Positions 18,461 through 27,470 are shown, counted from the first letter of the stretch. The stretch: DNA of 64,000 nt from Marispirochaeta sp. (GCF_963668165.1 NZ_OY764212.1:434001-498000), one strand, 5' to 3'. Notes: generated by a model not told the origin, from the sequence alone. Program-made: numbers and translations.

Positions 18461-19201
18461 ATGAAACTGGGTGTCTATGGATTAGGCCGCTTTGGGGCCT
18501 TCTGGGCCGCGCGTTTGGCGGATTATACTGATGTTGTTGCGTTCTCCCGCAGTCCCAAGTCCGATATCGATCCCCGTATAGGGCTTGTGTCCGAAGATGA
18601 ACTTGCCGATTGCGATGCTGTTGTTCTCTGTGTGGCCATCTCCGCTATGGAAGATGTGGTCTCCCGGATAGCAGACCGGATCAAGCCTGGAACTCTGGTA
18701 ATGGATACCTGTTCGGTAAAGGTGTATCCGGTTTCTGTTATGCAGAGTTCCCTGCCCGAAACGGTACAGATCCTCGGGACCCATCCGATGTTCGGTCCCG
18801 ACTCTGGTAGAAACGGAATAGACGGGTTGCCGCTTGTCTATTCTCCGGTCAGGATCAGTTTCGCCGCCGACTCTTTTTACCGGGACCTGTTCCGTAAAAT
18901 GGGACTGCATCTGGTTGAGATGACTCCTGATGACCACGACAAAACAGCCGCCTATACCCAGGGAATAACCCATTTTCTCGGCAGGGTCCTGCAGGACCTT
19001 CATCTGGAACCGAGTCCTATAGCGACTCTGGGGTATTCAAAACTGCTCGAGATTATAGAACAGACCTGCAATGACCCTGAACAGCTTTTTCTTGATCTGC
19101 AGCGATACAACCCTCATACCCACGAAATGCGGGAATCTCTGAAATACTCCCTGGACCGGTTCATGACAAAACTTAAAGAGGTCACGGGGCTTCCTGCTTG
19201 A
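18461..19201 (+). CDS. Prephenate dehydrogenase-like protein (TyrA family)
   Basis: The N-terminal Rossmann domain shows GVYGLGRFGAFWAARL, then DTCSVKVYPV and the family motif LGTHPMFGPDSG, followed by the helical C-terminal dimer domain with HDKTAAYTQGITHFLGR. TyrA oxidatively decarboxylates prephenate to 4-hydroxyphenylpyruvate in tyrosine synthesis. At 246 residues it is a compact form without ACT or chorismate mutase domains. The ATG has no Shine-Dalgarno sequence and sits just downstream of a -10 box. Confidence 0.85.
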   Translation: MKLGVYGLGRFGAFWAARLADYTDVVAFSRSPKSDIDPRIGLVSEDELADCDAVVLCVAISAMEDVVSRIADRIKPGTLVMDTCSVKVYPVSVMQSSLPETVQILGTHPMFGPDSGRNGIDGLPLVYSPVRISFAADSFYRDLFRKMGLHLVEMTPDDHDKTAAYTQGITHFLGRVLQDLHLEPSPIATLGYSKLLEIIEQTCNDPEQLFLDLQRYNPHTHEMRESLKYSLDRFMTKLKEVTGLPA

Positions 19202-19256
19202 CAGTCGCGGTGGGGCGCGGATAGAGTCTATTTGTTTTGGTGACGAAGGAGTGAGT

Positions 19257-19646
19257 ATGTCAGACTACCAGTTCTACTCCGTCGATGAAAACGAAATCGA
19301 TACGGTTCTCGCGGAGGATTTTAACTTCAATGGAACCCTGAATTTCGATAAATCCCTTATGATTAAGGGCCATCTGACCGGAGACGTGAACGCCACCGGT
19401 GATCTTTACATTGACGAAGACGCTGTGGTGGAGGCCAGGGTAAAGGCCAATATTGTCTCATTAAAAGGAACGGTTAAGGGAGACATCCTGGCAGATACCA
19501 GGGTCGAACTTTTCGCTTCCGCCAGTGTGGATGGTGATATAACTGCTCCTGATATAGTCATGGAGAGCGGATGCCGTTTTAACGGGATCTGCACCATGAA
19601 ATCGCCCTCGGAAGTAGAGAAGGCGAAAGCCGCGCCCCAACAATAA
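19257..19646 (+). CDS. Bactofilin
   Basis: A bactofilin: short N-terminal tail then a right-handed beta-helix of repeating hydrophobic rungs (FNGTLNFDKSLMIKGHLTGDV, YIDEDAVVEARVKANIVS and so on). Bactofilins polymerise without nucleotide and shape cell curvature; in spirochaetes they have been linked to helical cell shape. The ATG at 19257 has AAGGAG five bases upstream; a GTG at 19251 overlaps that site. Its stop overlaps the next ATG by one base. Confidence 0.93.
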   Translation: MSDYQFYSVDENEIDTVLAEDFNFNGTLNFDKSLMIKGHLTGDVNATGDLYIDEDAVVEARVKANIVSLKGTVKGDILADTRVELFASASVDGDITAPDIVMESGCRFNGICTMKSPSEVEKAKAAPQQ

Positions 19647-20299
19647 TGAGGAATCGTAAAATGACTCGACTGAATATCTTTTCGCGGGTTGTTCTTGTGC
19701 TCCTGTTTCTGCTGACGGCAGTTACGGCGACTGCCCAGGAACAGCCCGATGCCCTTGCCATGTACCGGCAGGGTGAATATGCGAAGGCCGTTGATATATG
19801 CCTGGCAGAGCTTGAAACCTCTCCAAGAAACATGAACTCCTATACCGTTCTCGGCTGGAGTCTGATTGCCTTGCGGCGCTACCAGGAGGCTCTTGATTAC
19901 GCTCAGCAGGGCTTGGAAATTTCCCGATACGATCACCGGGTTGTAGAGATTGCCGGGGAGGCGAACTTTTATCTGGGGAATAACGTGGAGGCTCTTCAGT
20001 TTTTCGAGGAGTATACGGTTCTGGCCCCCACGGGGGACCGCATTGGAATCGTCTACTACTTTATGGGAGAGACCTTTATCCGGATTGGTGAGTATAACCA
20101 TGCGGACATTGCCCTGTCGACTGCGGTTTATCACAGCCCCAACATTGCCCGCTGGTGGGCGCGTCTCGGCTATGCACGGGAGATGGCGGAGGATTTTAAG
20201 TTTGCCATGGAAGCCTACGATCAGGCTCTGAAGCTGAATCCATCCCTTTCCGATGCCCTGCGGGGAAAGGAACGGGCGGCGACGAAGATGAACAGCTGA
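19646..20299 (+). CDS. Exported TPR-repeat protein
   Basis: A signal peptide (LNIFSRVVLVLLFLLTAVTATAQ, about residues 9-31) precedes four to five tetratricopeptide repeats such as ALAMYRQGEYAKAVDICLAE and ARLGYAREMAEDFKFAMEAY. TPR proteins act as protein-interaction scaffolds; in the periplasm of spirochaetes several sit beside cell-shape or flagellar factors. The gene starts inside the bactofilin stop (TAATG) and its own stop overlaps the mtaB start (TGATG), so the three genes are translationally coupled. Confidence 0.85.
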   Translation: MRNRKMTRLNIFSRVVLVLLFLLTAVTATAQEQPDALAMYRQGEYAKAVDICLAELETSPRNMNSYTVLGWSLIALRRYQEALDYAQQGLEISRYDHRVVEIAGEANFYLGNNVEALQFFEEYTVLAPTGDRIGIVYYFMGETFIRIGEYNHADIALSTAVYHSPNIARWWARLGYAREMAEDFKFAMEAYDQALKLNPSLSDALRGKERAATKMNS

Positions 20300-21675
20300 T
20301 GCGGGTAGCGTTTTATACCCTGGGCTGCAAGCTCAACCAGTGCGAAAGCGAGGCCCTGGCTTCTTCTTTTGGAAGTCAGGGTTTTTTTCTTGTGTCTCCG
20401 ATGGAACGGGCGGACGTGTACGTAGTAAACACCTGCACTGTCACATCAAAAAGCGAACAAAAGGCCCGGCGCATGATCCGCAAATTTTCCCGGGAGAATC
20501 CGGAGTCCCTGATTGTTGTGACCGGCTGTTACGCCCAGATGGAGCCGGAGGTCTTTCGTGCCCTTGGACCGCAGGTCTTAGTTGTTTCCGGTGACCAGAA
20601 AGACCGACTGCTGAAACTGCCCCTCTATTTGAATGAGTCGGGATGCGCATCGGCGGTCACTTTGGATGAAGTCCGCCGTGCTCTGGACATGGCCACCGGC
20701 GCGGAGACCAATCGCTTCAGTTTCGATGCTCCTCAATTCAGCAGTCACTCCCGGGCATTCCTGAAGATTCAGGACGGCTGTAATAACCGCTGCAGCTATT
20801 GCCGTGTAACCCTGGCCCGGGGTGATTCAGTCTCCCTTGATCTCGGTGAGGTACTGCACCGCGCCATCCGGCTGGAAAATGCAGGTTTTGACGAGATAAT
20901 ACTTACCGGCATCAATCTGTCCCTGTATCGATCCGAAGAGCGCAACCTCTCCGGGCTTGTGCAGGAGCTTCTGTCCGCCACATCCCGCTCCAGGTTCCGC
21001 CTTTCATCCCTTGAGCCGGATTATCTGATTCCGGATAATGTGGAAGTGTTCACGGACCCCCGCGTCTGTCCCCACTTCCATCTCCCCGTACAATCCGGCG
21101 ACAACGATATTCTGCGACGCATGGCCCGACACTATTCCAGTAATCATGTTCGTGAGGCCTTTGGATTTTTGCGGAGTGTAAAGAACGATCCCTTCATTGC
21201 CATGGACATTATTGTCGGTTTTCCCGGGGAGACAGATGCTGCCTTCAGGTCCACCCGGGATCTTATAAAGGAACTCCGTCCTGCGGCACTGCATGTGTTT
21301 CCCTTTTCAGCACGGCCGGGAACCGCGGCTGCCGGTTTCCCTGAACATATCCCTGAGCGCATAACCGGAGAGCGGACCGCGGAACTCAGGAGCATCAGCG
21401 AAAGCCTTCATTATTCTTATCTTCGCCGCTGGGCAGAAAGAGAAGAAAAGGTGCTGGTGGAGCTTCCGCCTTCGAGGGAACATGATGGGCGCGGCATTAC
21501 CAGTAACTATCTGCATATCGGGATTCCATTGGAAGCGGGAAAGGATATACAAATGGGTCGCTGCTATTCCGCTCTCCTGCGGTTGAAAAACTCGGGTCTT
21601 GAGGCTGTTGGTTTATCAGAACTATCCCCGTCGTTTCGATTATCCAGAAACAAAAACATTCAACCGAAACACTGA
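20299..21675 (+). CDS. mtaB: tRNA t6A methylthiotransferase MtaB
   Basis: A radical-SAM methylthiotransferase that adds a methylthio group to N6-threonylcarbamoyladenosine-37 of tRNA. Three cluster cysteines lie in the N-terminal domain (TLGCKLNQCES, NTCTVTSKSEQKARR, VTGCYAQ), the radical SAM triad is CNNRCSYC, and a TRAM domain closes the protein. The opening MRVAFYTLGCKLNQCE is diagnostic for MtaB rather than MiaB or RimO. Normal length (458 aa). Overlaps the upstream TPR gene by one base. Confidence 0.94.
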   Translation: MRVAFYTLGCKLNQCESEALASSFGSQGFFLVSPMERADVYVVNTCTVTSKSEQKARRMIRKFSRENPESLIVVTGCYAQMEPEVFRALGPQVLVVSGDQKDRLLKLPLYLNESGCASAVTLDEVRRALDMATGAETNRFSFDAPQFSSHSRAFLKIQDGCNNRCSYCRVTLARGDSVSLDLGEVLHRAIRLENAGFDEIILTGINLSLYRSEERNLSGLVQELLSATSRSRFRLSSLEPDYLIPDNVEVFTDPRVCPHFHLPVQSGDNDILRRMARHYSSNHVREAFGFLRSVKNDPFIAMDIIVGFPGETDAAFRSTRDLIKELRPAALHVFPFSARPGTAAAGFPEHIPERITGERTAELRSISESLHYSYLRRWAEREEKVLVELPPSREHDGRGITSNYLHIGIPLEAGKDIQMGRCYSALLRLKNSGLEAVGLSELSPSFRLSRNKNIQPKH

Positions 21676-21752
21676 AATAGCCCTATATAGGTACTATATT
21701 ATGCAATCCAGGTGTTTCTTCGATCCGAGGAGATCCAGCTTTTCGTAATTTC

Positions 21753-22592
21753 ATGCTTCTTCTGTTGTTTCTTCTTGTCTCCGTGTATGCTTTTGTTATT
21801 GAACTCGCTCCCTTTGCGTACAGGGATCCCCGAGCCTTGTCCCTGGGAGGAATTACTGTTTTCGGAATTCCTGGTATCCATACCCTGCACAGCAATCCCG
21901 CGGCTTTTTCCCAGGATGACGATGTCCTCTACACCCTGGTTTCTGCCGTTCCGCACATCAGTATGCAGCCGAACATGCTTTCTTCTCTGGGGGACCTGTC
22001 AGAGAGTGATATCCTCAAAGCCGGCGACAGCGGTCTTGGTCTCGGCATGAATCTGGGTATGGGCCTAACAGGAAAAGGAGTCGGCCTGGGTGTCCTGGGG
22101 TCAATCATGAACTGGAATGACTTCAGCCTGGGAATGACAGTCAGAGATGCAGGTAACACCGTTCTGGCGGTTTCCAGGCCTGTGGATGTCAGCGAAGGCA
22201 TGGACAAATTGTTCACCCTCTCCGGGTTTTCCCTGGAGGAGGGTTCGGCAGATACGCTGACTGTGCCTATGATAATTGATGCTGGTCTCCACTATTCTTT
22301 TGGAAAGCCCCTTGTTTGGGGGCTGCAGCCGGATATTTATCTGGAAATCGGGGACATATTACATACACCGAAAGGTCTTGAAATCCTTGAAAACCTGCGG
22401 GGCGGCATTGAATTTACTGCTCCCGTCCCGGTTGCTATCAGGACAGGCTACAACGCAGGGGGCCTGAGTTTAGGCTTGGGCTGCCAACTGCCGATACTGA
22501 ATATAGATATCTCCTGCTACCGGATGCCTGCGGTTGACGGAGCGGAAGAAGGAAGGCACGGTTTTGCTCTGGAAGGAAGAATTGAGTTTTAA
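21753..22592 (+). CDS. Predicted outer-membrane beta-barrel protein, FadL/UPF0164-like
   Basis: A hydrophobic signal (MLLLLFLLVSVYAF) is followed by LGGITVFGIPGIHTLHSNPAAF, the NPA-type motif found after the signal peptide in FadL-like and treponemal UPF0164 proteins, then alternating beta-strand pattern to a terminal aromatic strand ending in F. Such proteins form outer-membrane channels for hydrophobic molecules. It is shorter (279 aa) than FadL. It lies 29 bases before a lipoprotein gene and a larger relative (23268-24425), forming a three-gene outer-membrane unit. Assignment rests on motif and pattern only. Confidence 0.65.
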   Translation: MLLLLFLLVSVYAFVIELAPFAYRDPRALSLGGITVFGIPGIHTLHSNPAAFSQDDDVLYTLVSAVPHISMQPNMLSSLGDLSESDILKAGDSGLGLGMNLGMGLTGKGVGLGVLGSIMNWNDFSLGMTVRDAGNTVLAVSRPVDVSEGMDKLFTLSGFSLEEGSADTLTVPMIIDAGLHYSFGKPLVWGLQPDIYLEIGDILHTPKGLEILENLRGGIEFTAPVPVAIRTGYNAGGLSLGLGCQLPILNIDISCYRMPAVDGAEEGRHGFALEGRIEF

Positions 22593-22621
22593 ACCTGGAT
22601 TCACGATATAAGGAGGGGAGT

Positions 22622-23257
22622 ATGAACAGAATCAGGGTCTCCCGCCGCGTTTCAGCATTTATAATTTTTCTGGTGCTGTTGATCCCGGGCCTCCTGGTTT
22701 TAACGGGATGCCAGGAGGTATTTACCTACAGTCTGTTCGAAGGGATGCAGCGGGACTTTTCATCTCTCCCAAGGGAACAGAAGATACGCTACGCTAAAGA
22801 TGTTCTGGCTTCCGGTGATTCATCCGCGATGGCTGAAATTTACGACGAGATAGTGGCAATGGCCGCTGAAGACCCGGAACTCTACCTGCTGGCGGCAGAC
22901 CTGGCAATGGGGGCTTCCGGGATTAGCGATGTGATCGGAGATTTTATGTCTGATCCGGACTCTTTTGATTACGAATCGGATCTTGCGTCCGTTGACCTCG
23001 TAATGCTATCCAACGTGGCGGATAACGTGCTTGCCGCCGAGACAGCGGGCTTAAGCGGAATAAGCGAGGAGCACTATGCAGCCGCCGCGGGGGCGGAGAT
23101 CCTGCAGTTTCTTGAAGGCGGGGGTGATTTGGGCACCGTTGACTGGAGTAACAGTACTACTGCTGCAGCTTCCGGACCTGAAATAGAAAATGCTTACAAT
23201 TTCTTAATAAGCGCCGGGCAGAATCCGGCTGAATTCTCCGACATCTTTGGCAGCTAA
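22622..23257 (+). CDS. Lipoprotein between two FadL-like genes
   Basis: A lipoprotein signal with lipobox LVLTGC near residue 30, followed by an acidic, mostly helical domain of about 180 residues with TPR-like spacing (FSSLPREQKIRYAKDVLASGDSSAMAEIYDEIV). No named family recognised. A GGAGGGGAG site precedes the ATG. Its end abuts or slightly overlaps the next outer-membrane gene, so the lipoprotein probably works with these barrels, for example as assembly or transport partner; that is inference. Confidence 0.72.
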   Translation: MNRIRVSRRVSAFIIFLVLLIPGLLVLTGCQEVFTYSLFEGMQRDFSSLPREQKIRYAKDVLASGDSSAMAEIYDEIVAMAAEDPELYLLAADLAMGASGISDVIGDFMSDPDSFDYESDLASVDLVMLSNVADNVLAAETAGLSGISEEHYAAAAGAEILQFLEGGGDLGTVDWSNSTTAAASGPEIENAYNFLISAGQNPAEFSDIFGS

Positions 23258-23267
23258 GGGAGGCATG

Positions 23268-24425
23268 GTGAATCGCATAGTTTTTCTGCTGCTGTCAATT
23301 TCTTTGGCAGCTCCGTTATTCTCCATTGATCTGCACACCGAACGGAGTATACAGATCCCCTCTGCCCGTATGGCTGCCATGGGGGGCTACCATGCTGCCC
23401 TGGCGGACGACGTCAGTGTGCTGTTCAGTAATCCTGCTGGATTCAGAATTCCCGAACCGGAGCTCTCGGTTTCCGAATTGACCCTGAATCTTTCCGGGCC
23501 CATCTTCGATATGGCCAACCTATTTCTTGAGGGTGGTGACCTGCTGAATAATCCCAAGACCTATGAGATTTTCAACAGTCTCTATTCAGGTATGGAACTG
23601 CTGGGACCTGTCGCCGTGGCTTTTGTCGGCGACGGAGTCGGATTCGGTATCCATAACCATACATCCACTATCATCAAAAGCCCCAGCAGTACTGATTTTG
23701 AGACTACTGTAATGGAAGAGTTTGTTCTTACCGGTGGCTACAGTTTCAGGGTTCCCTCCTTTGAAGGTACCATTCATACCCTGGATCTGGGTTTGAGCAT
23801 GAAAGGATTCTTGCGAGGCGAGGGAGGCTTTACCTATTCCCTGTTACTTATAAACGACTTTATGGACAGCCTTGGACCGGGCCTTCTCATGGATGAGCCC
23901 TATGCCAATATTACCGGAATTGGCTTTGATCTTGGTCTTCTGTACAGTTACGGCGATGCAGTTTCATTCGGCCTGGTAGGACAGGATGTCTTCAGCCCGA
24001 CTCTTCGCTCAAGTTATGCAAGTCTGCAGGATTACCTTGACGGAAACGATACGATAGACAAGGAGAACGGTGTACTGCCGTTTCAGCTGCATGCTGGTCT
24101 CAGATACGCACCGCCCCTGGGGCCTTTGTCACCCTACTTCAGCAGCCTGGATCTCTATTTTGATTACAGGGATATGCTGGACTTTCTGTTCTTCCCTGAG
24201 CTGGCAACCAATCCTGTTCTGCATCTTAGTCTGGGAGCGGAATTTCAGATGCTCGAAATCCTTTCCTTAAGGACCGGGTTGTACCAGGGGCTGCTTGCTG
24301 CGGGATTGGGAGTGGATTTGAATTTTGCCACCCTGAATATGGCCATGTACGGAACTGAACAGTCTCTTGAGCCGGGTATGCAGACCGTCTATAACGTAAT
24401 AGTAGGTCTTGAGTTTCGGTACTGA
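23268..24425 (+). CDS. FadL-like outer-membrane protein (UPF0164-like)
   Basis: A signal peptide (IVFLLLSISLAAPLFS) precedes ARMAAMGGYHAALADDVS and the diagnostic LFSNPAGF, as in FadL-family and treponemal UPF0164 proteins. The rest has amphipathic beta-strand alternation and ends in an aromatic residue (EFRY). FadL-type proteins import fatty acids or other lipophiles across the outer membrane. The GTG at 23268 gives four bases from GGAGG, better than the ATG at 23265; a TTG at 23247 overlaps the lipoprotein gene. Confidence 0.75.
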   Translation: MNRIVFLLLSISLAAPLFSIDLHTERSIQIPSARMAAMGGYHAALADDVSVLFSNPAGFRIPEPELSVSELTLNLSGPIFDMANLFLEGGDLLNNPKTYEIFNSLYSGMELLGPVAVAFVGDGVGFGIHNHTSTIIKSPSSTDFETTVMEEFVLTGGYSFRVPSFEGTIHTLDLGLSMKGFLRGEGGFTYSLLLINDFMDSLGPGLLMDEPYANITGIGFDLGLLYSYGDAVSFGLVGQDVFSPTLRSSYASLQDYLDGNDTIDKENGVLPFQLHAGLRYAPPLGPLSPYFSSLDLYFDYRDMLDFLFFPELATNPVLHLSLGAEFQMLEILSLRTGLYQGLLAAGLGVDLNFATLNMAMYGTEQSLEPGMQTVYNVIVGLEFRY

Positions 24426-24441
24426 TTTTAGCGCCTCTTAG

Positions 24442-24471
24442 TTGACATTATTTTTTGATGTGTGCTATATT
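24442..24471 (+). promoter_or_regulatory. tRNA promoter
   Basis: Consensus TTGACA (24442-24447), 18-base spacer, TATATT (24466-24471), 15 bases before tRNA-Lys. Confidence 0.8.
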
Positions 24472-24485
24472 CCCCCTCACATGAG

Positions 24486-24558
24486 GGGCCGCTAGCTCAG
24501 CTGGTAGAGCAACGCCCTTTTAAGGCGTGGGTCACTGGTTCGAACCCAGTGCGGCTCA
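24486..24558 (+). tRNA. tRNA-Lys (anticodon TTT)
   Basis: 73 nt cloverleaf: acceptor GGGCCGC/GCGGCTC with one G-U pair, anticodon stem ACGCC/GGCGT around loop CTTTTAA, T-loop TTCGAAC. The CCA is not encoded. Confidence 0.95.
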
Positions 24559-24638
24559 TTAAGTCGGGGTGATCCGGCTTATGCCGCAAGAGATCGACTC
24601 TTTCCGCCAGTGGTCATGAGTAGGCTCTTGCGCATCTA

Positions 24639-24709
24639 GTCTCCTTCGTCTAGTGGTTAGGACACCGGGTTTTCATCCGGCAACAGGGGTTCGACTCCCC
24701 TAGGAGATG
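24639..24709 (+). tRNA. tRNA-Glu (anticodon TTC), anticodon arm one base short
   Basis: Acceptor GTCTCCT/AGGAGAT (first pair G-U), D-arm GTC...GAC and T-arm AGGGG/CCCCT are normal. The anticodon arm is 16 nt instead of 17: the 3' strand of the stem reads CCGG where the 5' strand CCGGG demands CCCGG. This leaves either a six-base loop closed by G-U or an unpaired base. It follows tRNA-Lys by 80 bases and probably shares its promoter. CCA not encoded. Confidence 0.85.
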
Positions 24710-24710
24710 G

Positions 24711-24760
24711 AAAACAGAAAGGCTGTTCGGGGTACACCCGTGCAGCCTTTCTGTTTATAA
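24711..24760 (+). terminator. Rho-independent terminator of the tRNA operon
   Basis: A long stem AAACAGAAAGGCTG / CAGCCTTTCTGTTT with an inner GGGTACACCC hairpin directly follows tRNA-Glu. Confidence 0.85.
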
Positions 24761-24850
24761 AACCCGATAAATACTGCCATCTTCTTTCAATCTGTTTAAG
24801 TGTTTGATATACTCGGTTTATATATATCTAACGACTGTAAGGATCAACGG

Positions 24851-25915
24851 ATGAACAAGGTTGTACTTACCGCCTCCGATCTGGACGGCTATTTGACTGA
24901 CAGTGATAAAAACCGGCTCAATGAAATGGAGTCTTACTACAAACAGGCCCTGGAAATCAGTGCAGGCCTATCCGAGACTCTTAATCCGGAGGAGCGGGAA
25001 GCGGGAAAGGAATCTCTCATATCCATTTACAATACTATGGGTAATTTTATGCAGGAGATTACCAGCAGGGAAGAAAAGATCAAGGTCTATCCCTTTGACA
25101 CTCCCCGGGAAAACCATGGTGAAGCTTCCCGTCTGATCGCCAAACTGCGGGACATCGATACCCAGCAGCACGAGTTTATCTACTATATTCAGCGTGCCTA
25201 CGAGCTGCTTTTCAACCTGGCGTTCTCCGGCTGGGATTCAAGCAAAAGAAACTATTTTATTAAAAAGACACCGGTTACGGCTCCGGTACAAAACTATGCT
25301 GTACATAAAATCCCGGACGTGGATGAGCACATTAACAATTCGGTTATGTGTGTAATGCTGCGGGGGGCGCTGCTGCCTTCCATGATAATGAGCAAAGAGG
25401 TTGAGGAGTACAGTTCCAACGGCTATGTTACCCCCTTTGCACTTTTCAGGATACAGCGGGACGACTCAAAGAAAGAACGGAACATGGAATATCTACTGGA
25501 TCTGGACCGCTCCTTCTTTGACCTTGAGACCCTTGATGGGAAGGACCTGATCTTTGCGGACCCCATGAATGCTACCGGCGGAAGTCTGGTTACCATAGTC
25601 AAGTATCTATTAGAGCAGGGGATTAAACCGCGATCCATACTCTTTTTCAACGTAATATCCGCCCTGAAAGGTTCTCTCCGTATCGTTCGGGCCATAGAAA
25701 ATGCCTATGTCTATACCCTGTGGATGGATCCGGTTCTGAACGATAAAGCCTACATTCTTCCCGGACTCGGGGATGCCGGTGATCGCCTGAACGGGCCTGA
25801 TGCTCATGATGCACCACGAAATATAATCCAGCTTATTGCCGATTACGGGTCGAGCGTGACCTCTCTGTATCGGTCGCAGGTACGGGAAATTGAAGCGACA
25901 GTACTGGGGCGTTAG
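24851..25915 (+). CDS. Uracil phosphoribosyltransferase-like protein with long N-terminal domain
   Basis: The C-terminal 200 residues match uracil phosphoribosyltransferase: the PRPP loop FADPMNATGGSLVTIVKYL and the uracil site segment ILPGLGDAGDRLNG. UPRT salvages uracil to UMP. The N-terminal 130 residues (SDLDGYLTDSDKNRL onward) are an extra helical domain not seen in the normal 209-residue enzyme; its job is unknown. The canonical DPMLATG is DPMNATG here. AAGGA lies seven bases before the ATG at 24851. Its 3' end overlaps the next TPR lipoprotein gene by 26 bases. Confidence 0.83.
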   Translation: MNKVVLTASDLDGYLTDSDKNRLNEMESYYKQALEISAGLSETLNPEEREAGKESLISIYNTMGNFMQEITSREEKIKVYPFDTPRENHGEASRLIAKLRDIDTQQHEFIYYIQRAYELLFNLAFSGWDSSKRNYFIKKTPVTAPVQNYAVHKIPDVDEHINNSVMCVMLRGALLPSMIMSKEVEEYSSNGYVTPFALFRIQRDDSKKERNMEYLLDLDRSFFDLETLDGKDLIFADPMNATGGSLVTIVKYLLEQGIKPRSILFFNVISALKGSLRIVRAIENAYVYTLWMDPVLNDKAYILPGLGDAGDRLNGPDAHDAPRNIIQLIADYGSSVTSLYRSQVREIEATVLGR

Positions 25916-26840
25916 CCTTTTCCTGCTTCTTCTCCTCCTCGGCAGCTGTACCTCTGTCTCCAACAATGAGGCGGCGCAGGCATATTATAATCTCGGAAAC
26001 GCCTATTTTGATCTTGGTCAGCTTAACGAGTCAAAGAGGGCGTATCAGCGGGCTCTTGAGCTGGACCCGTCCCTGGCTGCCGCGACATATAATCTGGCGC
26101 GTATTTATATAGAAGACAGACGCTTCGATGATGCTGAAGGAATCCTTCTTTCGCTGCTGGAAACCGACCCGGGAAATACACTACTCCATGAGACCCTGGG
26201 CTGGCTGGAATTCCGCCGTGGACGCTACCAGGAGGCGGCCGACCGATACCGGGGAGCTCTGGAACTGGCTGAAGGGAATGCTGCGGCCTGGTATAATCTG
26301 GGCCGTATTCTCGAAACCACAGGAGAAACCGGGAAGGCTGTAGACGCGTACAGGGAGGCTGTCTATTACGAACCGGATGTTCTTTTGTACAGAATCAGTC
26401 TTGGGAAAGCCCATTATCTTCTTGAAGATTATTTGAAAACCGTTGATCTTTTATATCCTGTCTATTCATCAGGAAACCGTGATCTCCGGCTGATGGTCCT
26501 GCTGTTGAAAAATCTTGTAGCAGCTGAGGAATATCCGGCAGCTCTTGAAGTTGCCAATGCCGGGATAGATTCCTGGGAAGCTGAGGCGCCTGAAGAACGT
26601 CAGGATGCAACGAAGGCGGAAATCCTGTTCTATAAAGCCTTCACCCTGCTGCTGGGTTTCGAAAATACCGCCGAGGGTCTTTCCATGCTTCAGGACAGCC
26701 TCGATTCAGGATACAGCGATACGGATAACCTGTTGTTATTTTACGAGTATCCGGATATTCCCGGTTTCGAAGAGATACAGGAAATGCTGGAGGATAAAAA
26801 AGTGGCGCCGAAGGAAGCTTCAGCGCCGCAGGGAGAATAG
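25890..26840 (+). CDS. TPR-repeat lipoprotein
   Basis: Lipoprotein signal with lipobox LLLGSC (residues about 15-20), then at least five TPR units (YYNLGNAYFDLGQLNESKRAY, YNLARIYIEDRRFDDAEGIL, WYNLGRILETTGETGKAVDAY). TTG start inside the UPRT gene; weak ribosome site, so probably translationally coupled. The C-terminus is acidic and ends convergently with adk. Likely anchored in the outer or inner membrane facing the periplasm; partner unknown. Confidence 0.8.
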   Translation: MKRQYWGVSLFLLLLLLGSCTSVSNNEAAQAYYNLGNAYFDLGQLNESKRAYQRALELDPSLAAATYNLARIYIEDRRFDDAEGILLSLLETDPGNTLLHETLGWLEFRRGRYQEAADRYRGALELAEGNAAAWYNLGRILETTGETGKAVDAYREAVYYEPDVLLYRISLGKAHYLLEDYLKTVDLLYPVYSSGNRDLRLMVLLLKNLVAAEEYPAALEVANAGIDSWEAEAPEERQDATKAEILFYKAFTLLLGFENTAEGLSMLQDSLDSGYSDTDNLLLFYEYPDIPGFEEIQEMLEDKKVAPKEASAPQGE

Positions 26841-27470
26841 TCAAGCCCGGAGGGCTTTAAGGGTTGCCGTAAGTACCTGGTCAGGACTGCCGGCCGCATC
26901 AATATCTGTTTTAATACCTTTTTTCTGATAATAATCAATAAGCGGCTGAGTCTGCCGGTAGTAGACCTCGAGGCGGTTTTTAATCGCTTCCGGAGCATCG
27001 TCCTGACGGGTATACAGCTTGCCGCCGCAGCTGTCGCAGATTCCTTCTTTTATAGGAGCTGCGAACTTGACGTGATAGGTTGCACCGCAGTTTTTACAGA
27101 CCCTGCGTCCGGAAAGCCGATCGATCAGCACTTCATCTGCCACGGAAAAATTTACTGCTGTGTCCAGGTCTGTAATCGTGTCCAGGGCTTCTGCCTGGGG
27201 GCTAGTCCTGGGAAAACCGTCAAGAATAAAGGCCTTTTTGGTATCATCCTGGTTTAACCTTTCCTGAACAAGGGCAACAGTTACATCATCGGGAACCAGT
27301 TCTCCGGAATCGAGTATGGACTTTACTTTCTTTCCCAGTTCAGTTTGATCTTTGATTGCTTTGCGGAACAAATCCCCGGTAGAGATATGAGGTATTCCAA
27401 GCTCTTCGCTGATTTTTACAGCAACAGTTCCTTTTCCGGCCCCAGGCGGGCCGAGAAACACTAGGTTCAT
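26841..27470 (-). CDS. adk: Adenylate kinase, zinc-LID type
   Basis: Converts AMP and ATP to two ADP. P-loop GPPGAGKGT at residues 7-15, AMP site ISTGDLFRKAI, and a LID domain with four cysteines (CKNCGATYH and CDSCGGKL), which bind structural zinc as in Gram-positive and many spirochaete enzymes. Normal length (209 aa). Preceded by a small zinc-finger gene whose stop lies two bases before the adk ATG, implying one transcript. Confidence 0.96.
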   Translation of the reverse strand: MNLVFLGPPGAGKGTVAVKISEELGIPHISTGDLFRKAIKDQTELGKKVKSILDSGELVPDDVTVALVQERLNQDDTKKAFILDGFPRTSPQAEALDTITDLDTAVNFSVADEVLIDRLSGRRVCKNCGATYHVKFAAPIKEGICDSCGGKLYTRQDDAPEAIKNRLEVYYRQTQPLIDYYQKKGIKTDIDAAGSPDQVLTATLKALRA

